A stretch of DNA of 64,000 nucleotides from Eretmocerus hayati (GCA_029851415.1 CM056743.1:30950405-31014404), one strand, 5' to 3'. Shown: positions 24,601 through 37,012, counted from the stretch's first letter. Numbers and translations: made by a program. The notes: generated from the sequence alone by a model not told the origin.

Positions 24601-27038
24601 CCTCTTTCTGTATTCTAGGTAGAATTAGGTCTTAACAATCAGACATTACCACCACCGATGAAAAAATTAAATGTACACACATCAGATTATGATCTCCATC
24701 AGTAAAATTGATGAATAAAATGAAGACCTCCTCTACGCGAGCCTTACTTTTGAGAATCAGAGTCTATTGTGCATGATGAAATTTTTTTGTCCTGAAAATA
24801 AGATTCTATAGCGTGTATTCATTCCAGATGTGCATCCAAATGTGGAGGTTTGGAGACTATAATAGAATGTTGGGAGAATTAAGTTATTATCAATTATTGG
24901 AGGAATTAAAGCATTTTGACTGTGTTGTCATCCCAACAGTGGGCATGGTCAGAAAGTCATATGATGAGTTCTGATTAATGCCATGGGACATGATTCTAGG
25001 TTTTGCGCATCAAACTGAGAAAGTGTATGTATCTAAATGTTTTGGGATACCAGTCATAAGAATATGGGTTACGCTCTAATCAGATTTAGAAGGTCAAATT
25101 AGTAGTGGGCTATACTATTTGGATACTCAATATGGGTTATCTCAATATATTTCAGTTCTTGGAAGAAAAATCTTCAAGATACCAACAAAAATAAAAAATA
25201 CAAGTAGCTCCTAACAGCTTGAGTATCCAAGTAGTATATCCAAATAGTATAGTTCACTACCAATTAGACCTTCTAAATCTGACTAGAGCGTAACCCATTC
25301 TTATTGACTAGTATCCCTAAACATTTAGATACATACACTTTCTCAGTTTGATGCGCAAAACCTAGAATCTTGTCCCATGGCATTAATCAGAACTCATCAT
25401 ATGACTTTCTGACCATGCCCACTGTTGGGATGACAACACAGTTAAAATGCTTCAATTCCTCCAATAATTGATAATAACTCAATTCTTTCAACATTCTATT
25501 ATAGTCTCCAAACCTCCACATTTGTATGCACATCAGGAATGAATACACGCTATAGGTTCTTATTTTCAGGACAAAAAAATTTCATCATGCACAATAGACT
25601 CTGATTCTCAAAAGTAAGGCTCGCGTAGAGGAGGTCTTCATGTTATTCATCAATTTTACTGATGGAGATCATAATCTGATGTGTGTACATTTAATTTTTT
25701 CATCGGTGGTGGTAATGTCTGATTGTTAAGACCTAATTCTACCTAGATGACAGAAAGAGGGTGAAATATCCTTAGTAAAAATACAAGTAAGCTTGCATCG
25801 TAGGATTAAAATCTACAATATGTTTGCTGTTATAAGATGAACAGAATTTAACTCAAAAAAGTTTTTCACACAAAATCTAGCGCTATCTGTCAACACTATT
25901 ATCTGACATCATCATGAATGTGTTGTGTAACACCTGCACTCATGAACATCACTTTAAATTCCAGATTATTATTATTCGAGCCTGATGTTATGTATCTCTC
26001 TGGCTCCCTACGAAACACTCAGATCATGATCGTAGGACCATACGTGCATGTGTTTTGTGAGGGTTTGCATAAAAAAAATGCATCTTCTGCTGCTGTGGAG
26101 AGTTGAGTTATCCATAACTCATTATCGAGGAAAGACTCAATTGATGTATTTTTCAATTAAGTCCAGAGAAGAGAGAAGTCTGTAATCTGCCCTAGCCTCA
26201 ATTTACCGAAGGACTAACCCAACACCACACCGAATGGGAAGGAACGGGTGGACCGGCAGAACCGCCGCAAAGACTAGACACTTGGCGATAGGTGCGCGCG
26301 TAAGCTTGCTGCATTTGCAAGTGTCGTAATTTTAAAATCAAGCCCCAGGCGAGCAAGGGCTCGATTCTCCGTGTTCCTGCCCATAAACGAGACAAGTGGC
26401 TAGAATAGGGATACAAACATGTTTTTTCAACTCGAAATGGCCATTTAAACACAATCCCGGGGTCAATTTGTGCCTGGATTACATTCAATCCTTAAACGGC
26501 GTGAAACCATACAGATTCTGCTCCTCTAGTGCAAAATTACGATAATTCAGGGCTTAATTGACCCTGGCATCGCGTTTAGATGGTCATTTTGAGTCGGGAG
26601 AACATATTTGTATCCCTATTGTAGCTACTCGTCTCGCTTTTGGGCAGGAACACGGAGAATCGAGCCTTCGCTCGCCTGCCCCAAAATAGACGGAATAATG
26701 CCCATTTTGGAACTGATGGTTTGCACCTCCAGCTCGCTTCTGGCTTTTTCTACATATTTGAGGGTACTTTGGGGAGTAATTCTACACAGATTGGTGCACA
26801 ATATCTCAGATGGAAGCAAAACTGTATTTTTGAACGTATACCAAAAATCAGGGGATCATTTCTCCACCGAGATTCTTGTTGATCTTGCTAGTTCTTGTGT
26901 TGAAGAACATATCGGCATAGTTCCAAGGTCGAAAATAGAGAAACGATTTTTGCAATTTGAGCTCAAAGTTTGGCATTTTTACAAAACTCCTCAACTTGCA
27001 ACGGCTATAGCATATATATACATACATACATACATACA

Positions 27039-27074
<36 letters not shown>

Positions 27075-30000
27075 TACACACACCGTCCAATTGGGTAACT
27101 GTGGTACAGTGGGTGCAATTTTGGTACACCCCTGAAAAATGACTTTCAAAGCTGCATTCGGCAAGGTGAATGATTCCATCGCTCTGAAACCTGTCACCCC
27201 CTTTGTAGCACGTATGAACAATATGCCAAGCCACCGTAGATCCCGCGTGAACGATTGTACTCGTTTACTGAAGCTTTCTCCAAAAAGGCCGATTTAGCAG
27301 CGATACGCGAGTGGTCCAGTTAGTATACTTGGTATGAAGTGTTCCGGAACAAACTACGGGTGAACAACGCTACATTTCGACCAAATTTAGCACCATATTG
27401 AAGGAATCATCGTGATATTGGAGTATTTACAGCATTCAGAATTTTAATGAATGAAAAACAGGAAAAAAACTGTAGAAAACTGTACCAAAGTTACACCACT
27501 CTACGTCAGAGGCATTACGACCATGTAACTTTTGTTCAATTCTGTATGTCAGCTCTCTTTGACTCGTCTTGGATCTACTGGCGGTCCATGCGGCGATAAA
27601 CTGTTTGAAAGAGATGAGTCTAAAACCCTTGAACGAATAGAATTGATCCACTTGCATGGTGGTGGGTGAAATTGAAATATTTCGTAAATGTACCAAAGTT
27701 GCCCGGTCAAGGTCTAAGTTTGGTACACTTGTTCAACTGCTAATAGCTCCAGCTCAGACGCATCAAATTGAACTTTGTAGCCCATCAATCGAAAGCTGGG
27801 ACTGTGAGCTTTCGATTGACTACTAATTTAAGTGGATTCTGTCAATGTATAGTGGAATTCCGAGCGAAACAAAATAAGAAGTACCAAAATCGTACCAAAA
27901 TTACCCAATTTGACGGTATATATAATAAAAAGTACGATAGTCGACTTTTACCAGTGGTTAAATTGTACGTTTTTTCAAGACCTTCAAAATGACTACTGGT
28001 AAAAGTCAATCATCACATGTCTAGTAGGAGCTAGATCACTTGGAAGAAGACCCAAGAATCGCTAAAATCTGGTCAAAGCAAATAGCTCCTACAAATTTCT
28101 AGACTCAATAATCGGTGGCTGACAACTTTTTTCTCAAGAAACTGGTCCTCACAAAAAAATGCGCCCAAGTACGTCCAAAAATATTGAGTCTAGTCGGAGC
28201 TGTACTTTCCTGAGAACAGGCTAAAAAGAGGCCTAAAATGGACCTCTTATGGGCCCTAAGCTCCATTGGGGAGTTAAAAGTAATCTGAGAAAAATTTTTT
28301 GCAATTGTGTGCGCGAAGTTGTAAAAAAATGAGACTTCTTTTCATTATTTACAGTGCGAGAAGTAATGCGTGAATGACTTCTCGCACAGTTTTACATTTA
28401 CGCACTGGTGAAGTGTGCGTGAATGTAACTTCTCGCTCTAATGCATTTTCATTCACGCACAGTTCCAAAATATGATGTCACGTCATCCCTCTGAATTTGG
28501 CCTTTCTTGGAAACTTCGTTTCCAAGATAATCTTGCTCGGACAGTGGTGCATTTAATTACAACTTCGCGCACAATTGCAAAAAATAGTATACGCAACACG
28601 TGCGAGAAGTTTCCGCACACGTTGCCAACTCGCGCGAGAAGTAACATTCACGCACACTTCGAAACTTCTCGCACACCCAGAAGTACATATTTACGCACGC
28701 TCGCTTCGCAAGCGTGCGTAAATGTGTTCTTCTGGCTGTGCGAGAAGTTCCAAAGTGTGCGTGAATGTTAACTTCTCGCACTCGTTTGGCAACTTGTGCG
28801 GAAATTGACCTTCTCGCACTTGTTGCGTAATATACTATTTTCGTACTATTTTACATAGTACTGATGAGAAAAAATATTTTGGAATTTTTTCCAGACTCCC
28901 TGGCGACGGCTCTGGCCGAAATGCTCCAAAATGACTCGTATGTATTTACGGATGAATTTTTAATCACCAAATCCAGCGCATCCAGCGCAGCGCGCGCGAG
29001 GGCGTCTCGGCGCGCAGCGCGTGTAGCGCGAGGTCGTAGAGTCGTCCGTTGTTCTTTTTCCGGTTTGTTCAAATCTTCAGCGCTCTTTTTGAAACCGATG
29101 GAGGATTCATCCTAAAGCATAGGACGAAAGAATCTCTCCATCTACACAACCGGTCAAAACATAATGATTCTCAAATTCAACATTTTCGATAGCTCCAATC
29201 TCATGGGTCCTACACGATTTTATTTTCGTCTATTCTGTAGCTTTTCCCAAGTATCTCAACGGCTCTTTGTATTTCCCTACGCAACACAACAACCTTTCCC
29301 TGGAAGTCGAGTCTTGTCCTTGGTAAAATTGATAAAATTTGGGTCAAAAGTCAGACCTCAGCAGTCGGAAATGAACAGATGGATAGAAATGATTAAAAAA
29401 GCACTCGGAAGTAGAAGTCAAAAGCTTTGAAATGCGTTCTTGAAAATTATGTCAGGTTGTTTCTGGTCCGAAATATGACTATGTTCCTAAGAAAAGGTTA
29501 CTTACGAAAGAGAGTTGCATCATTTTGATAAGCGGAGAGGAAATTGTATATTCACGAAGGTGTTCCCTTGACCCCTCTCAAGTTTTTTTCTCATGGATAG
29601 TAAATGGAACTGAAAATAATCCGAGAAAATAGTGCTTATATCATTCCAAGCACTGGTCTTTCTATAATTTCTCACTAACTGTTACATTTTTCGCACGGTG
29701 CGCTCCTGGGACGAAAAAGTTCAAAAAATTTGCCAAGAGAATCGGAAAAAGCCATCTTTCTTGTGCAGACTTCTCGAACAAGACTCCCTTTTCAGACAAA
29801 TCATATCAGATTGTCCTGTCAAGTAATTACTTTTCGAATCAAGGCATCCGAGTTCTCAACGACCGTGTTCCTCACAGGATTCTTATTTCACTGTGCGACT
29901 GGGTTGAACAACAACAGTTTTGTTCGAGATATTACGAAATTGAGTGCGAGAGGCCGAGAAATCCAGCCTTATACAGCCAATAAAGGTGTCCCTTGATTGA

Positions 30001-33000
30001 AGCCATTGCTCAGTCCTATACGCAATTATCTACGTTGGAGTGATTCCATTTAATATCGTTAACTTTTGGGTCGCTAGTCACGGTTTTTTTGTAGCTTTGC
30101 ATGTGATATCCTATTGGTTGAAAGCAGATACATAGTAAAGTTTTCAACACCCAAGGTCATCCATACTTCTGTGCTCAATACTCGTAAAAAATCGTTCTCT
30201 CGGTTGTTCTTCAAGTGCTTTGATTGATTTCCTCGCTTGTAAGGGGCCCAATGGGAAATATCATGAACACATATCTGAACGTGAACAAAATTAGATTTCA
30301 TCTCGTAATTTGAACCATAGACCACGATACCAGTGGCTGCCTGACCCGAGAACGTGTCTGATGCGAGATAATAACCAATCAGTACGGGCGTGACATAACT
30401 CCGAGAATCCCTTCTAAATCATTGAGGAGCTGATTAAATTAGCCAGAGGTATTCTTTTAAGCCAGCGTATGTGTATCCTCTTCATTTTCACATGCTTCGT
30501 CAGGGAATATTACTGTGAATCTCCATGCGAAGATACCCAAGACCCCCCGAACGGCAATTCTCAGATTCAGCAATTATCACTATAAATCAAGACATTTCCG
30601 CAAGTGAAGACAATCCAAAATGTTCGGGGCTCCCTTCTCATCAGGTCACTAAATTCCCTCAGAATCCTCAGCCAAAGATATCAAAACTCAACTTGCTTTA
30701 GATTAGGATTAAACGACTGACTTCACTTGCCCATTCTGAGAGTATCTGCATCGCTTGTCAGCATCGAGGTTTGCTTTCATCGAATTTCTTGTGTTCGTCT
30801 GCTAGACCTTACTTGAGTGAGGTGTACCGAACATTTCGGGTCAATGATACCAGAATATCAGACTGAACAAAGACATTTACACGCCTCCGGCTTACCTGTA
30901 TGAGATAGACAAGGGAGCTCTGAACACTTCGAGAAAACTCTTCATCATATTTTAATCATTGCTAATCACTCGATTCTTAAGATAATCAATTATAGGTCCT
31001 GAGCATCGTTTCTCAGAATTTCACAATCATCTCTCCTAGAGGAGCGTACAGACTTCGGTACAGAAATGAAGAGGATGCACCTCTGCTGGCTAATTTCATG
31101 AACTCTTCGGTTCTCATCTCGCACCAGACACGTTCTAGTGTCAGGCAGCCACTGGTATTGTGGTCTATGGTTCAAATCACGCGAGGAAATCTAACGCCAC
31201 TCATTTTGAAATATGCGTTTATGACGTTTCACATTGTACATCATACAATCGAGAAAGTCAATCAAAACACTTGAAGAACGACTATTTACGAGTATTGAGC
31301 ACAGAAATAGGGCGGGTCACCCTTGCGCATGACCATGGGTGTTGAGAACTTGACTATGTATCTCCTTTCAACCAATAGGATATCACACGCGAAGCTACAT
31401 TGAAACCGTGACTATAGCGACCCCAAAGTTAACGATATGAAATGGAATTACTCCAACGTAGATAATTGCGTATAGTGCTGAGCAAAGGCTTCGATCAAGG
31501 GACACCTTTATTGGCTGTATAAGGCTGGATTTCTCGGCTTCTCGCACTCAATTTCGTAATAACTCGGACAAAACTGTTATGTTCTTCAACCCAGTCGCAA
31601 AGTAAAATAAGAATGCTGTGCATGAGGAACACGGTCGTTGAGAACTGGGATGCCCTGATTCGAAAAGTACACGTTCTTATGCTCAAATACCGGTGAAAAT
31701 CAATTTTTGCATTACTTGACAGGTCAATCTGATACGATTTGTCTGAAAAAGGGGTCTTGTTCAAGAGATCTGCACGAGAAAAATGGCTTTTTCCGATTTG
31801 ATTGGCAATTTTGTTGAACTTTTTTGTCCCAGGAGCGCACCGTGTTCGGGAGAAATCCTCTAGAAGAACAGTCATATCTCAGACACTACTTTCAAGTGCT
31901 TCTATAATCATTTGGAATCGCCAACTTATGCATATACTTGCAGGGAACTGAGTTTTGGCTCAATTTTCCGTAAATTTTTCAAAGGATTCGACTTGACCTA
32001 GCAAGAATCTGTTATGTCTCACGAAAACCTCGAAGAGTCTATAAAGTATTATTGGACAAAAATATAAAACAAGTTAGTCTAGGGTCGTATTGAACCAAAG
32101 AAACTGGAGGTATCGAAAACATACTAGAATGAACTTTACATTTTTAAACGTATGCAAACTTTTGACCGGTAGTACTTATTTAGTTGTGAGAACACAACTT
32201 TCACTACCCCGATTGTATCGGTACTCAAAAATTTGCAAAAATTTCGTTCTACCCTAGATTTATGTAGTGTTTGATGCAACTCACGCCAATGATCCTACTC
32301 CTCATCACAATCATGTTCAATTTCAAAAGCAAGGTTCCAAGGAAAATAGCAGTATCGTTCTTCATCAAGTTTCTCATCTCATGAAGATTGTACGCCTTGT
32401 TCAAAATTTTGGTATATCTTGCAAGGACCATCAGATGGATTACAGCGTTTTCAGATAATTGCAGCAGACTCTCTTTATCCTTCAATTTATCGACGACGAG
32501 AGAGGTATAAATTTTTTCATAGGTCAGTACTTTTTCCGGCAGGGAGTCATCTACACCAAAACCTGGAATGAAAAATCAGGAATGATTGCGAGACTGAAGC
32601 CCAGAGAATGAGTAAGAAACTACATCGAGAAGAAGAGTTTTGTACTCCTTCTGAGTTTTTATTATTGATTTGAATAATATTATGAAACAAAAGTCATCGC
32701 CACGCTTAAGCAATTGGTCCTCGGCAAAATGTTTAGACATCTAGTCCCTGTGGGGTATAGTGGTGGTAGATACTGCACGGGATAAGATTAGATTAGAGAG
32801 GATATGACTTTTTGAATGATTAACAAAAAGAGTGTTTCACATCCGGATAGCGAATTCGGCTTGAACTTTAGGAATAGTCTTCTTCCACATTTCAAGGATT
32901 TCTCGAAGATGTTTTACTTTTAAAAACGATTTTGTTCAGCAAGAATAAAATTTATGGTAAAATTGATGAATCAGTCAATTTTACTCTGTAAACTATTTTT

Positions 33001-35158
33001 GAAAGTGAGATCTGCGACAAGAAATTATGTGTCACCCTTAGTATTCATATTTGAAACTGAACCAATCTGTCAGACAGATTGGTCGAAATTCCAAGAGCAA
33101 ATGAATTGATAATTCTTTGTTGTGATAAAGGAAATCAAGTCGTATCTTGAAATTAATACCTTAGTGAATGAATTACATTTATAGCTCCCAGAGAATCAAA
33201 TGACGCATTCAAAGAGAAGTTCAATTCTGCGATGAAAATTTTAGATTATGATACTGCAAAAAGTCATGTAGTTCTTGACGTACTCGAAATATTCTGCTGT
33301 TGAAAGTATCTGGGCTCGTTAAAATTAACGTACTACCCCTACAGGACTATGTGTCTTCGTTTCAATAAATCCTTCATGTACATCAGTGCCAAAAGATATG
33401 ACCAAAATTATACCAAAATTACAGACCCTAATGCTCATACTTCCTCGACTACAGCCTAAAAGAATAGCTTTGCAGATAAACCTACATGTTTGCAGATCAT
33501 TTTTTCAACTTAGGCTAATAAGAAAAATGTTACTTCGGCTGTAATTCGAGAACCCTTGAACGCAAGGGTCTTCAACTTTCAATGTCATCTTCTGGCTCTA
33601 GAAGAAACTTATTTTCTATTTGGATAATTTGAAACACTCTCCTAGTAGCAAATATGATATGGAAATTAAAAACTGAAGATCAAAAAACTTCATCAAGGCG
33701 ATGCGGTCCTCGATGCGGTCGCCATGCACGCTGAACTTTGTGTTTACAAAAATCTCAAAATCATTTCCAATTTGAGCTAAACGACGAGTTATCCAGACTT
33801 TATAACGATCTAACTTAGCCTGGATAATTCTTCGTTTAACCGAAATTAGAAAAAATTTTGAGATTTTTGTGAACGTAAATGTGCCTTTTTACGAGCTGTT
33901 TTATGGGTTAGGAAGTACCCGTGGGCAAGCTGTTCTCGTTCATCTCCGATGCTTTTGTGATTGGTGACAAATGGCAAGTTGGCCACCGCGACCGCATCGC
34001 CTTAACAATATACAATTAGAGTAAAGAAGTTTCGTTAGTCATGATTATAATTCATTGTGACGAAATCTTGCAACTCGCCCGTCAATGGCACCTGTACAAG
34101 ATCCATTATTCAGAATTGAAATCCATAATAATCATCTCACCTGTAACTTTATCAATCGATTCTAAATCAGCTCGCAGCTTGGAAAGACCTCCAGCCTCTT
34201 TTAGTGTCTTGAAAAAAATACTGAATACAACGTAACCACCCACTAACTCAGGATTAATTAATTTCTTGAAACGTGATAAAACGGAGCATTCTAGTTCGTG
34301 GTATTCGTTCCACGACTCATTCTTACATTTTTCTGAGCAATAAAGACGCCAATTGCAAGTATCACAAGGAACAACTGTCCACAGGTAACTGTAACATTGA
34401 CAGCAGTACTGATATACCTGAGCCAATTGCAAATGGCAACGATATGGCTTCTCTAATAGAATAATTTCTCCAGGTTCAAGATCACGAGCAGCCACGAAAT
34501 GTGCGCCAAATTTTTCGGAACGATTCACCCTGACCGTGTTCTGTTGAACGTCTTTTTTCTCAGCATCAGCTACTAATTTCGATGTTTGCGAATATTTTTT
34601 GGCTTCTTTAGGTGCATCTAGCTTATCCGCATCGACAATTACTTGCGTCTTCTCTATCAACTTTTGCAACATTTTCTTCATTTTTTCCGACTCTTGACCT
34701 ATTTCTGATCTAGTCATGAAGAATTTTGCCTTCTCAAGACAACTCCGATTTTCTGTTGAACCAAGAGCTGTGAGACAATCTGCTTTCCTGCACAACAGCT
34801 TGATTTTCATTGAAGTCAATTTGGTGATCTTCAAAGCATTGTCAGCCTCCAAATCACACTCGGCATACCTCCGCATTCGTCGTAGAAGAGCAGATTTATT
34901 GGCATAAGCTTTTGCCAAATCTTCTGACTCTAAGGGAGCATATGCAATACTCTCATTGTACAGTCGGATTATTTTATGTTGATGTTCGTGATCAGGATTA
35001 TCTTCGGCAAAAAGTTTGTCTCCTTTTGCCCTTGCATTTCGTGATAGTTGAACATCTTTGTCAACTGTTTTGGTTGCATCTGCATTAGCAATCCATTTCG
35101 TTATTGGTATCAAAAAACGCTGCAGAGCTTCTTGAATTATTTTGTTTAGGTCACTCAT
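21606..35158 (-). CDS. Gene B: SMYD4-like SET and MYND domain protein (5 exons)
   Basis: Predicted protein of 633 aa. Exons are 35158-34141, 32562-32285, 22365-22165, 22088-21942 and 21863-21606. Every exon has the same length and phase as in gene A, so this is its closest paralog. A longer in-frame start at 35338 exists, but the start at 35158 is the one shared with A and follows a conserved splice acceptor. The TPR-like N-terminus, SET N-part, complete MYND ligands (same positions as A) and post-SET C-x-C-x2-C are present. The NHSC site reads AMHGC at 468-472, with C472-x-P474-N475 retained. Intron 2 has grown to 9.9 kb through a compound palindrome (23061-29044) and a second one (29694-31844); intron 4 is 78 bp. 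A SET-type methyltransferase or adaptor role is a family inference; the changed motif argues against normal catalysis. Confidence 0.85.
22366..23060. other. Start of gene B intron 2, shared with gene A
   Basis: Segments such as gactaaggaagcactcatc followed by ttggacataattcgggt (about 22773-22860) match 12300-12400 in intron 2 of gene A. This shows the intron was duplicated with the gene before the palindromes came in. Confidence 0.6.
23990..26341. repeat. Inner near-perfect palindrome, arms of about 1.1 kb
   Basis: Arms 23990-25131 and 25222-26341 are nearly identical in inverted orientation, with a spacer of about 90 nt. A 50-codon frame starting MCCVTPALMNITL is the same in both arms. The inner arms are clearly more alike than the outer arms of the compound palindrome, which suggests later formation or gene conversion. 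Confidence 0.85.
26347..26677. mobile_element. 331-bp hairpin insertion with GCCCC target duplication
   Basis: It begins AGGCGAGC and ends GCTCGCCT; the arms pair through CTCGATTCTCCGTGTTCCTG. GCCCC flanks both sides (26342-26346 and 26678-26682). The opposite arm of the enclosing palindrome (around 23980-23995) lacks it and serves as the empty site, with a few bases lost on the filled side. Confidence 0.7.
27021..27068. repeat. (CATA)n microsatellite
   Basis: About 12 tandem CATA units followed by TATATATACACAC. It sits directly next to the TIR element at 27082-27917 and interrupts the right arm of the palindrome. Confidence 0.95.
27082..27917. mobile_element. TIR element with ACCGTCCAATTGGG ends
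   Basis: The left end is ACCGTCCAATTGGGTAA; the right end read inward is ACCGTCAAATTGGGTAA. The interior repeats GGTAC-containing motifs (such as tttggtacac and its complement) in both directions. It is flanked by TATATA-rich DNA. The left arm of the palindrome (near 23580) lacks it, so it inserted after the palindrome formed. No transposase is recognised. Confidence 0.65.
28215..28845. repeat. Array of GCGAGAAGT and GTGCGTGAATG motifs
   Basis: Short motifs such as ACTTCTCGCAC, TTTACGCAC and GTGCGTGAATGT alternate in both orientations. Within it 28299-28350 and 28555-28590 form an inverted pair around TTTTGCAATTGTG. It is absent from the opposite palindrome arm. Related motif arrays occur at 36.7-36.9 and 37.95-38.15 kb. 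Confidence 0.65.
29147..32173. mobile_element. Tc1/mariner-like relic in gene B intron 2, interrupted
   Basis: The ends are ACCGGTCAAAAC on the left and TTTGACCGGTAGT on the right. The contents match the relic at 12548-13440 in gene A apart from the inserted palindrome 29694-31844. Shared presence in A and B dates it before the gene duplication. Confidence 0.5.
29694..31844. mobile_element. 2.15-kb palindromic element with TTCG target duplication
   Basis: The termini are CACGGTGCGCTCCTGGGAC and CACCGTG-ended complement (reads CACGGTGCGCTCCTGGGAC inward). TTCG lies on both sides (29690-29693 and 31845-31848). The equivalent spot in gene A (about 13086-13100, ttttttcgagagaaaac) has a single TTCG and no insertion. 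The arms pair over most of their length, for example agttaacgatat with atatcgttaact and CCAGTGGCTGCCTGAC with its complement at about 31140. The central part has diverged more than the ends. Confidence 0.85.
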
Positions 35159-35469
35159 TTTCCTCCAAAAGTCGATCTGCCAAGGCCACGATGGGTAATT
35201 TGGATTTATTGACCTGGAAGAAAAATATTTTACTCTCGATTTTACTGCATTCATCAAAATTTTGTGATTCCGCGAAAATTCAAATTTCACTTTGTGAAGG
35301 GATTCGCGGCAATCCAATTCGCGCGTGGATTTCAACATACCGCGCCATGTAATTCATCTGAGGCCGCACAAAATTGGCGTGTATTTCATGCGCATACGGT
35401 GATAATTATCTCCCACAGTTTTCGTACAATATTAGTTCATCGCTCGAGGTACGCATTAGTGGTTTCAAG

Positions 35470-35680
35470 AAACTCATTTTCGATACAATTAGCGTAAAAA
35501 GGTACTTTGCGCACAATTTATTGACTTTCACCGACAGTTTATCAAAAGTATAATTCGCTATTCGGAAATAAAACGTATTCGCGTCTCGATCTGCGTGGTA
35601 ATTCTGACCCTCACCTCTGGCTCGGATCGTAAACCTATCACTCGGATACGGAAGAGAGTTTTGACACCCTTGCTATATCA
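35470..35680 (-). repeat. 'CGATACAAGGGTG' family copy, reverse and diverged
   Basis: It carries the reversed core ATTCTGACCCTCACC and AAACCTATCACTCGG and ends near CACCCTTGCTATATC. The left flank has TTGCGCACAATTTATTG and CAGTTTATCAAAAGTAT, flank motifs seen with other copies. Confidence 0.55.
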
Positions 35681-36360
35681 AATCTTACGAATAAGGCCAG
35701 TCTGGATGGACTTACAAATTTTTCGCTAAATAGATGGCGCGTCGACCGCATTACATGCGGTTGGAAAGTATGTGTAGCTCAATTTCCTTATTGTATCTCA
35801 ACCTATCATTTCTAGCCCAACAGTGACAAGGCAAGCGATGCATCATAAAATTGCCAATCAAATGAGATGTTTCACGTCAAAAAATATGCATAATATCCAA
35901 AGAAAATCATAATCTTTTGGCACACTGAGTGAGTTATAATGCTCGATTCTCACACCTCTTCCAGGTTTTTTCGAAGGGGACTTGGAATTGTTGGACGTGG
36001 AAGAGCTCATTCGATTGGAAATTTCAATACACAGGCGGGATATGCTATCTTAATTTGGCCGGAAATGATTTGTTGGTAGATGATGAACATGAATTGACGA
36101 GACACCTCTGAGTTCAGACCCCATAGTAGTTCCAGGTTTTCTTGTTTCCTACTAAACAGATTGAGACGAATTTTCGTGTAGATCCGTGAACTACGATTTG
36201 AAAGGCGGGATGCTATCTGGCCAACTTATCTAATTCCAATAAAAGCGAGTAAATAATAATGCCGCTCTCATAATCATTGCATGTAGAGCCGCAACCTACG
36301 CCAGTGCGTGTGTGGTTGCGGTTGCGGGGACTCCGGACTGGACTCAATGCTTCTCTTGAA

Positions 36361-36735
36361 TGTTCAAAAATATTGTGAATAGTACATTTCGATACAAGGG
36401 TGTAAAAATACGTTCTGCTCCCGAGTATCGAATTATACTTTTTGATAAACTGTGAGTAAAAGTCGTCAAATTGTGCGCAAAGTATACTTTTATGCACAGT
36501 GTATCAAAATAGTACATTTCGATACAAGGGTGGAAAAACTTTTTTTTCGCGTCCGAGTGATGGGTTTCTGTCCCGAGCCATGGGTGAGCGTCGGAATCAT
36601 CACGAGGATGCGAAAAATAAGTTTTACACCCGTGTATCGAATACTATTTTTTGACAAACCGTGAGAAAAAGTGGAAAATCAGTGCGAAAAAGTTACTTCC
36701 TCGCACAGTGTGTCAAAATAGTACATTAAGCAACA
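36361..36735 (+). repeat. 'CGATACAAGGGTG' family, two adjacent copies
   Basis: A short copy at 36390-36440 is followed by a fuller copy at 36510-36660. They contain CGATACAAGGGTG and the inverted end CACCCGTGTATCG, with GAGTGATGGGTTTCTG in the middle. It is very close to the copy at 3262-3500. Confidence 0.65.
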
Positions 36736-36740
36736 AGGGC

Positions 36741-36960
36741 GCAAAGAAATTTTACGCACGAGTTCCCGAAATGAGTGCGTAAAAGTGAACTTTGCGCACA
36801 GTTGTAACTTTTGCGCTGTGCGCAAAGTACTCTTGCGCACGGTTTACCGTGCGCAAAGTTACAACCGTGCGTAAAAAGTTCACTTTTACGCACGAAAATT
36901 TCGGGAACGAGGGCGTAAAATTGCGCCCGAGTTGCTTACGATTCTTTTTGATATATCTGT
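36741..36960. repeat. Palindromic array of TTTACGCAC and TGCGCAAAGTT motifs
   Basis: GTGCGTAAAAGTGAAC near 36775 is answered by GTTCACTTTTACGCAC near 36878, and CTTTGCGCACAG pairs with CTGTGCGCAAAG. The block folds on itself around about 36830. It resembles the arrays at 28.2-28.8 kb and 37.95-38.15 kb. Confidence 0.7.
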
Positions 36961-37012
36961 GCGGAAAGTTGGTGTCCGGTCTATACCACCGAAGTTGGTG
37001 GAGGGCGCGAAA

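Larger units (their letters stand above)
23061..29044. repeat. 6-kb compound palindrome in gene B intron 2
   Basis: The outer ends are inverted copies beginning CGACTCTACGGCCTCGCGC (right end reads CGACTCTACGACCTCGCGC inward). Paired blocks going inward are 23061-23260 with 28864-29044, 23330-23560 with 27940-28200, 23560-24000 with about 26683-27010, and 24000-25131 with 25222-26341. The right arm holds three extra insertions at 26347-26677, 27010-27920 and about 28215-28845. Intron 2 of gene A lacks the whole block. No clear target duplication was found at the outer ends. The arms carry coding-like frames, including DHFSTEILVDLASSCVEEHI in both arms. Confidence 0.8.

Noticed and set aside
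26608..27135. 175-codon open frame
   Set aside because: It runs through the (CATA)n microsatellite into a TIR element; only the palindrome-arm part looks coding-like and is discussed separately.
35159..35338. N-terminal extension of gene B by 60 codons
   Set aside because: The extension crosses a conserved splice acceptor at about 35214 and is not open in the same way in gene A; the internal ATG is shared by both genes.
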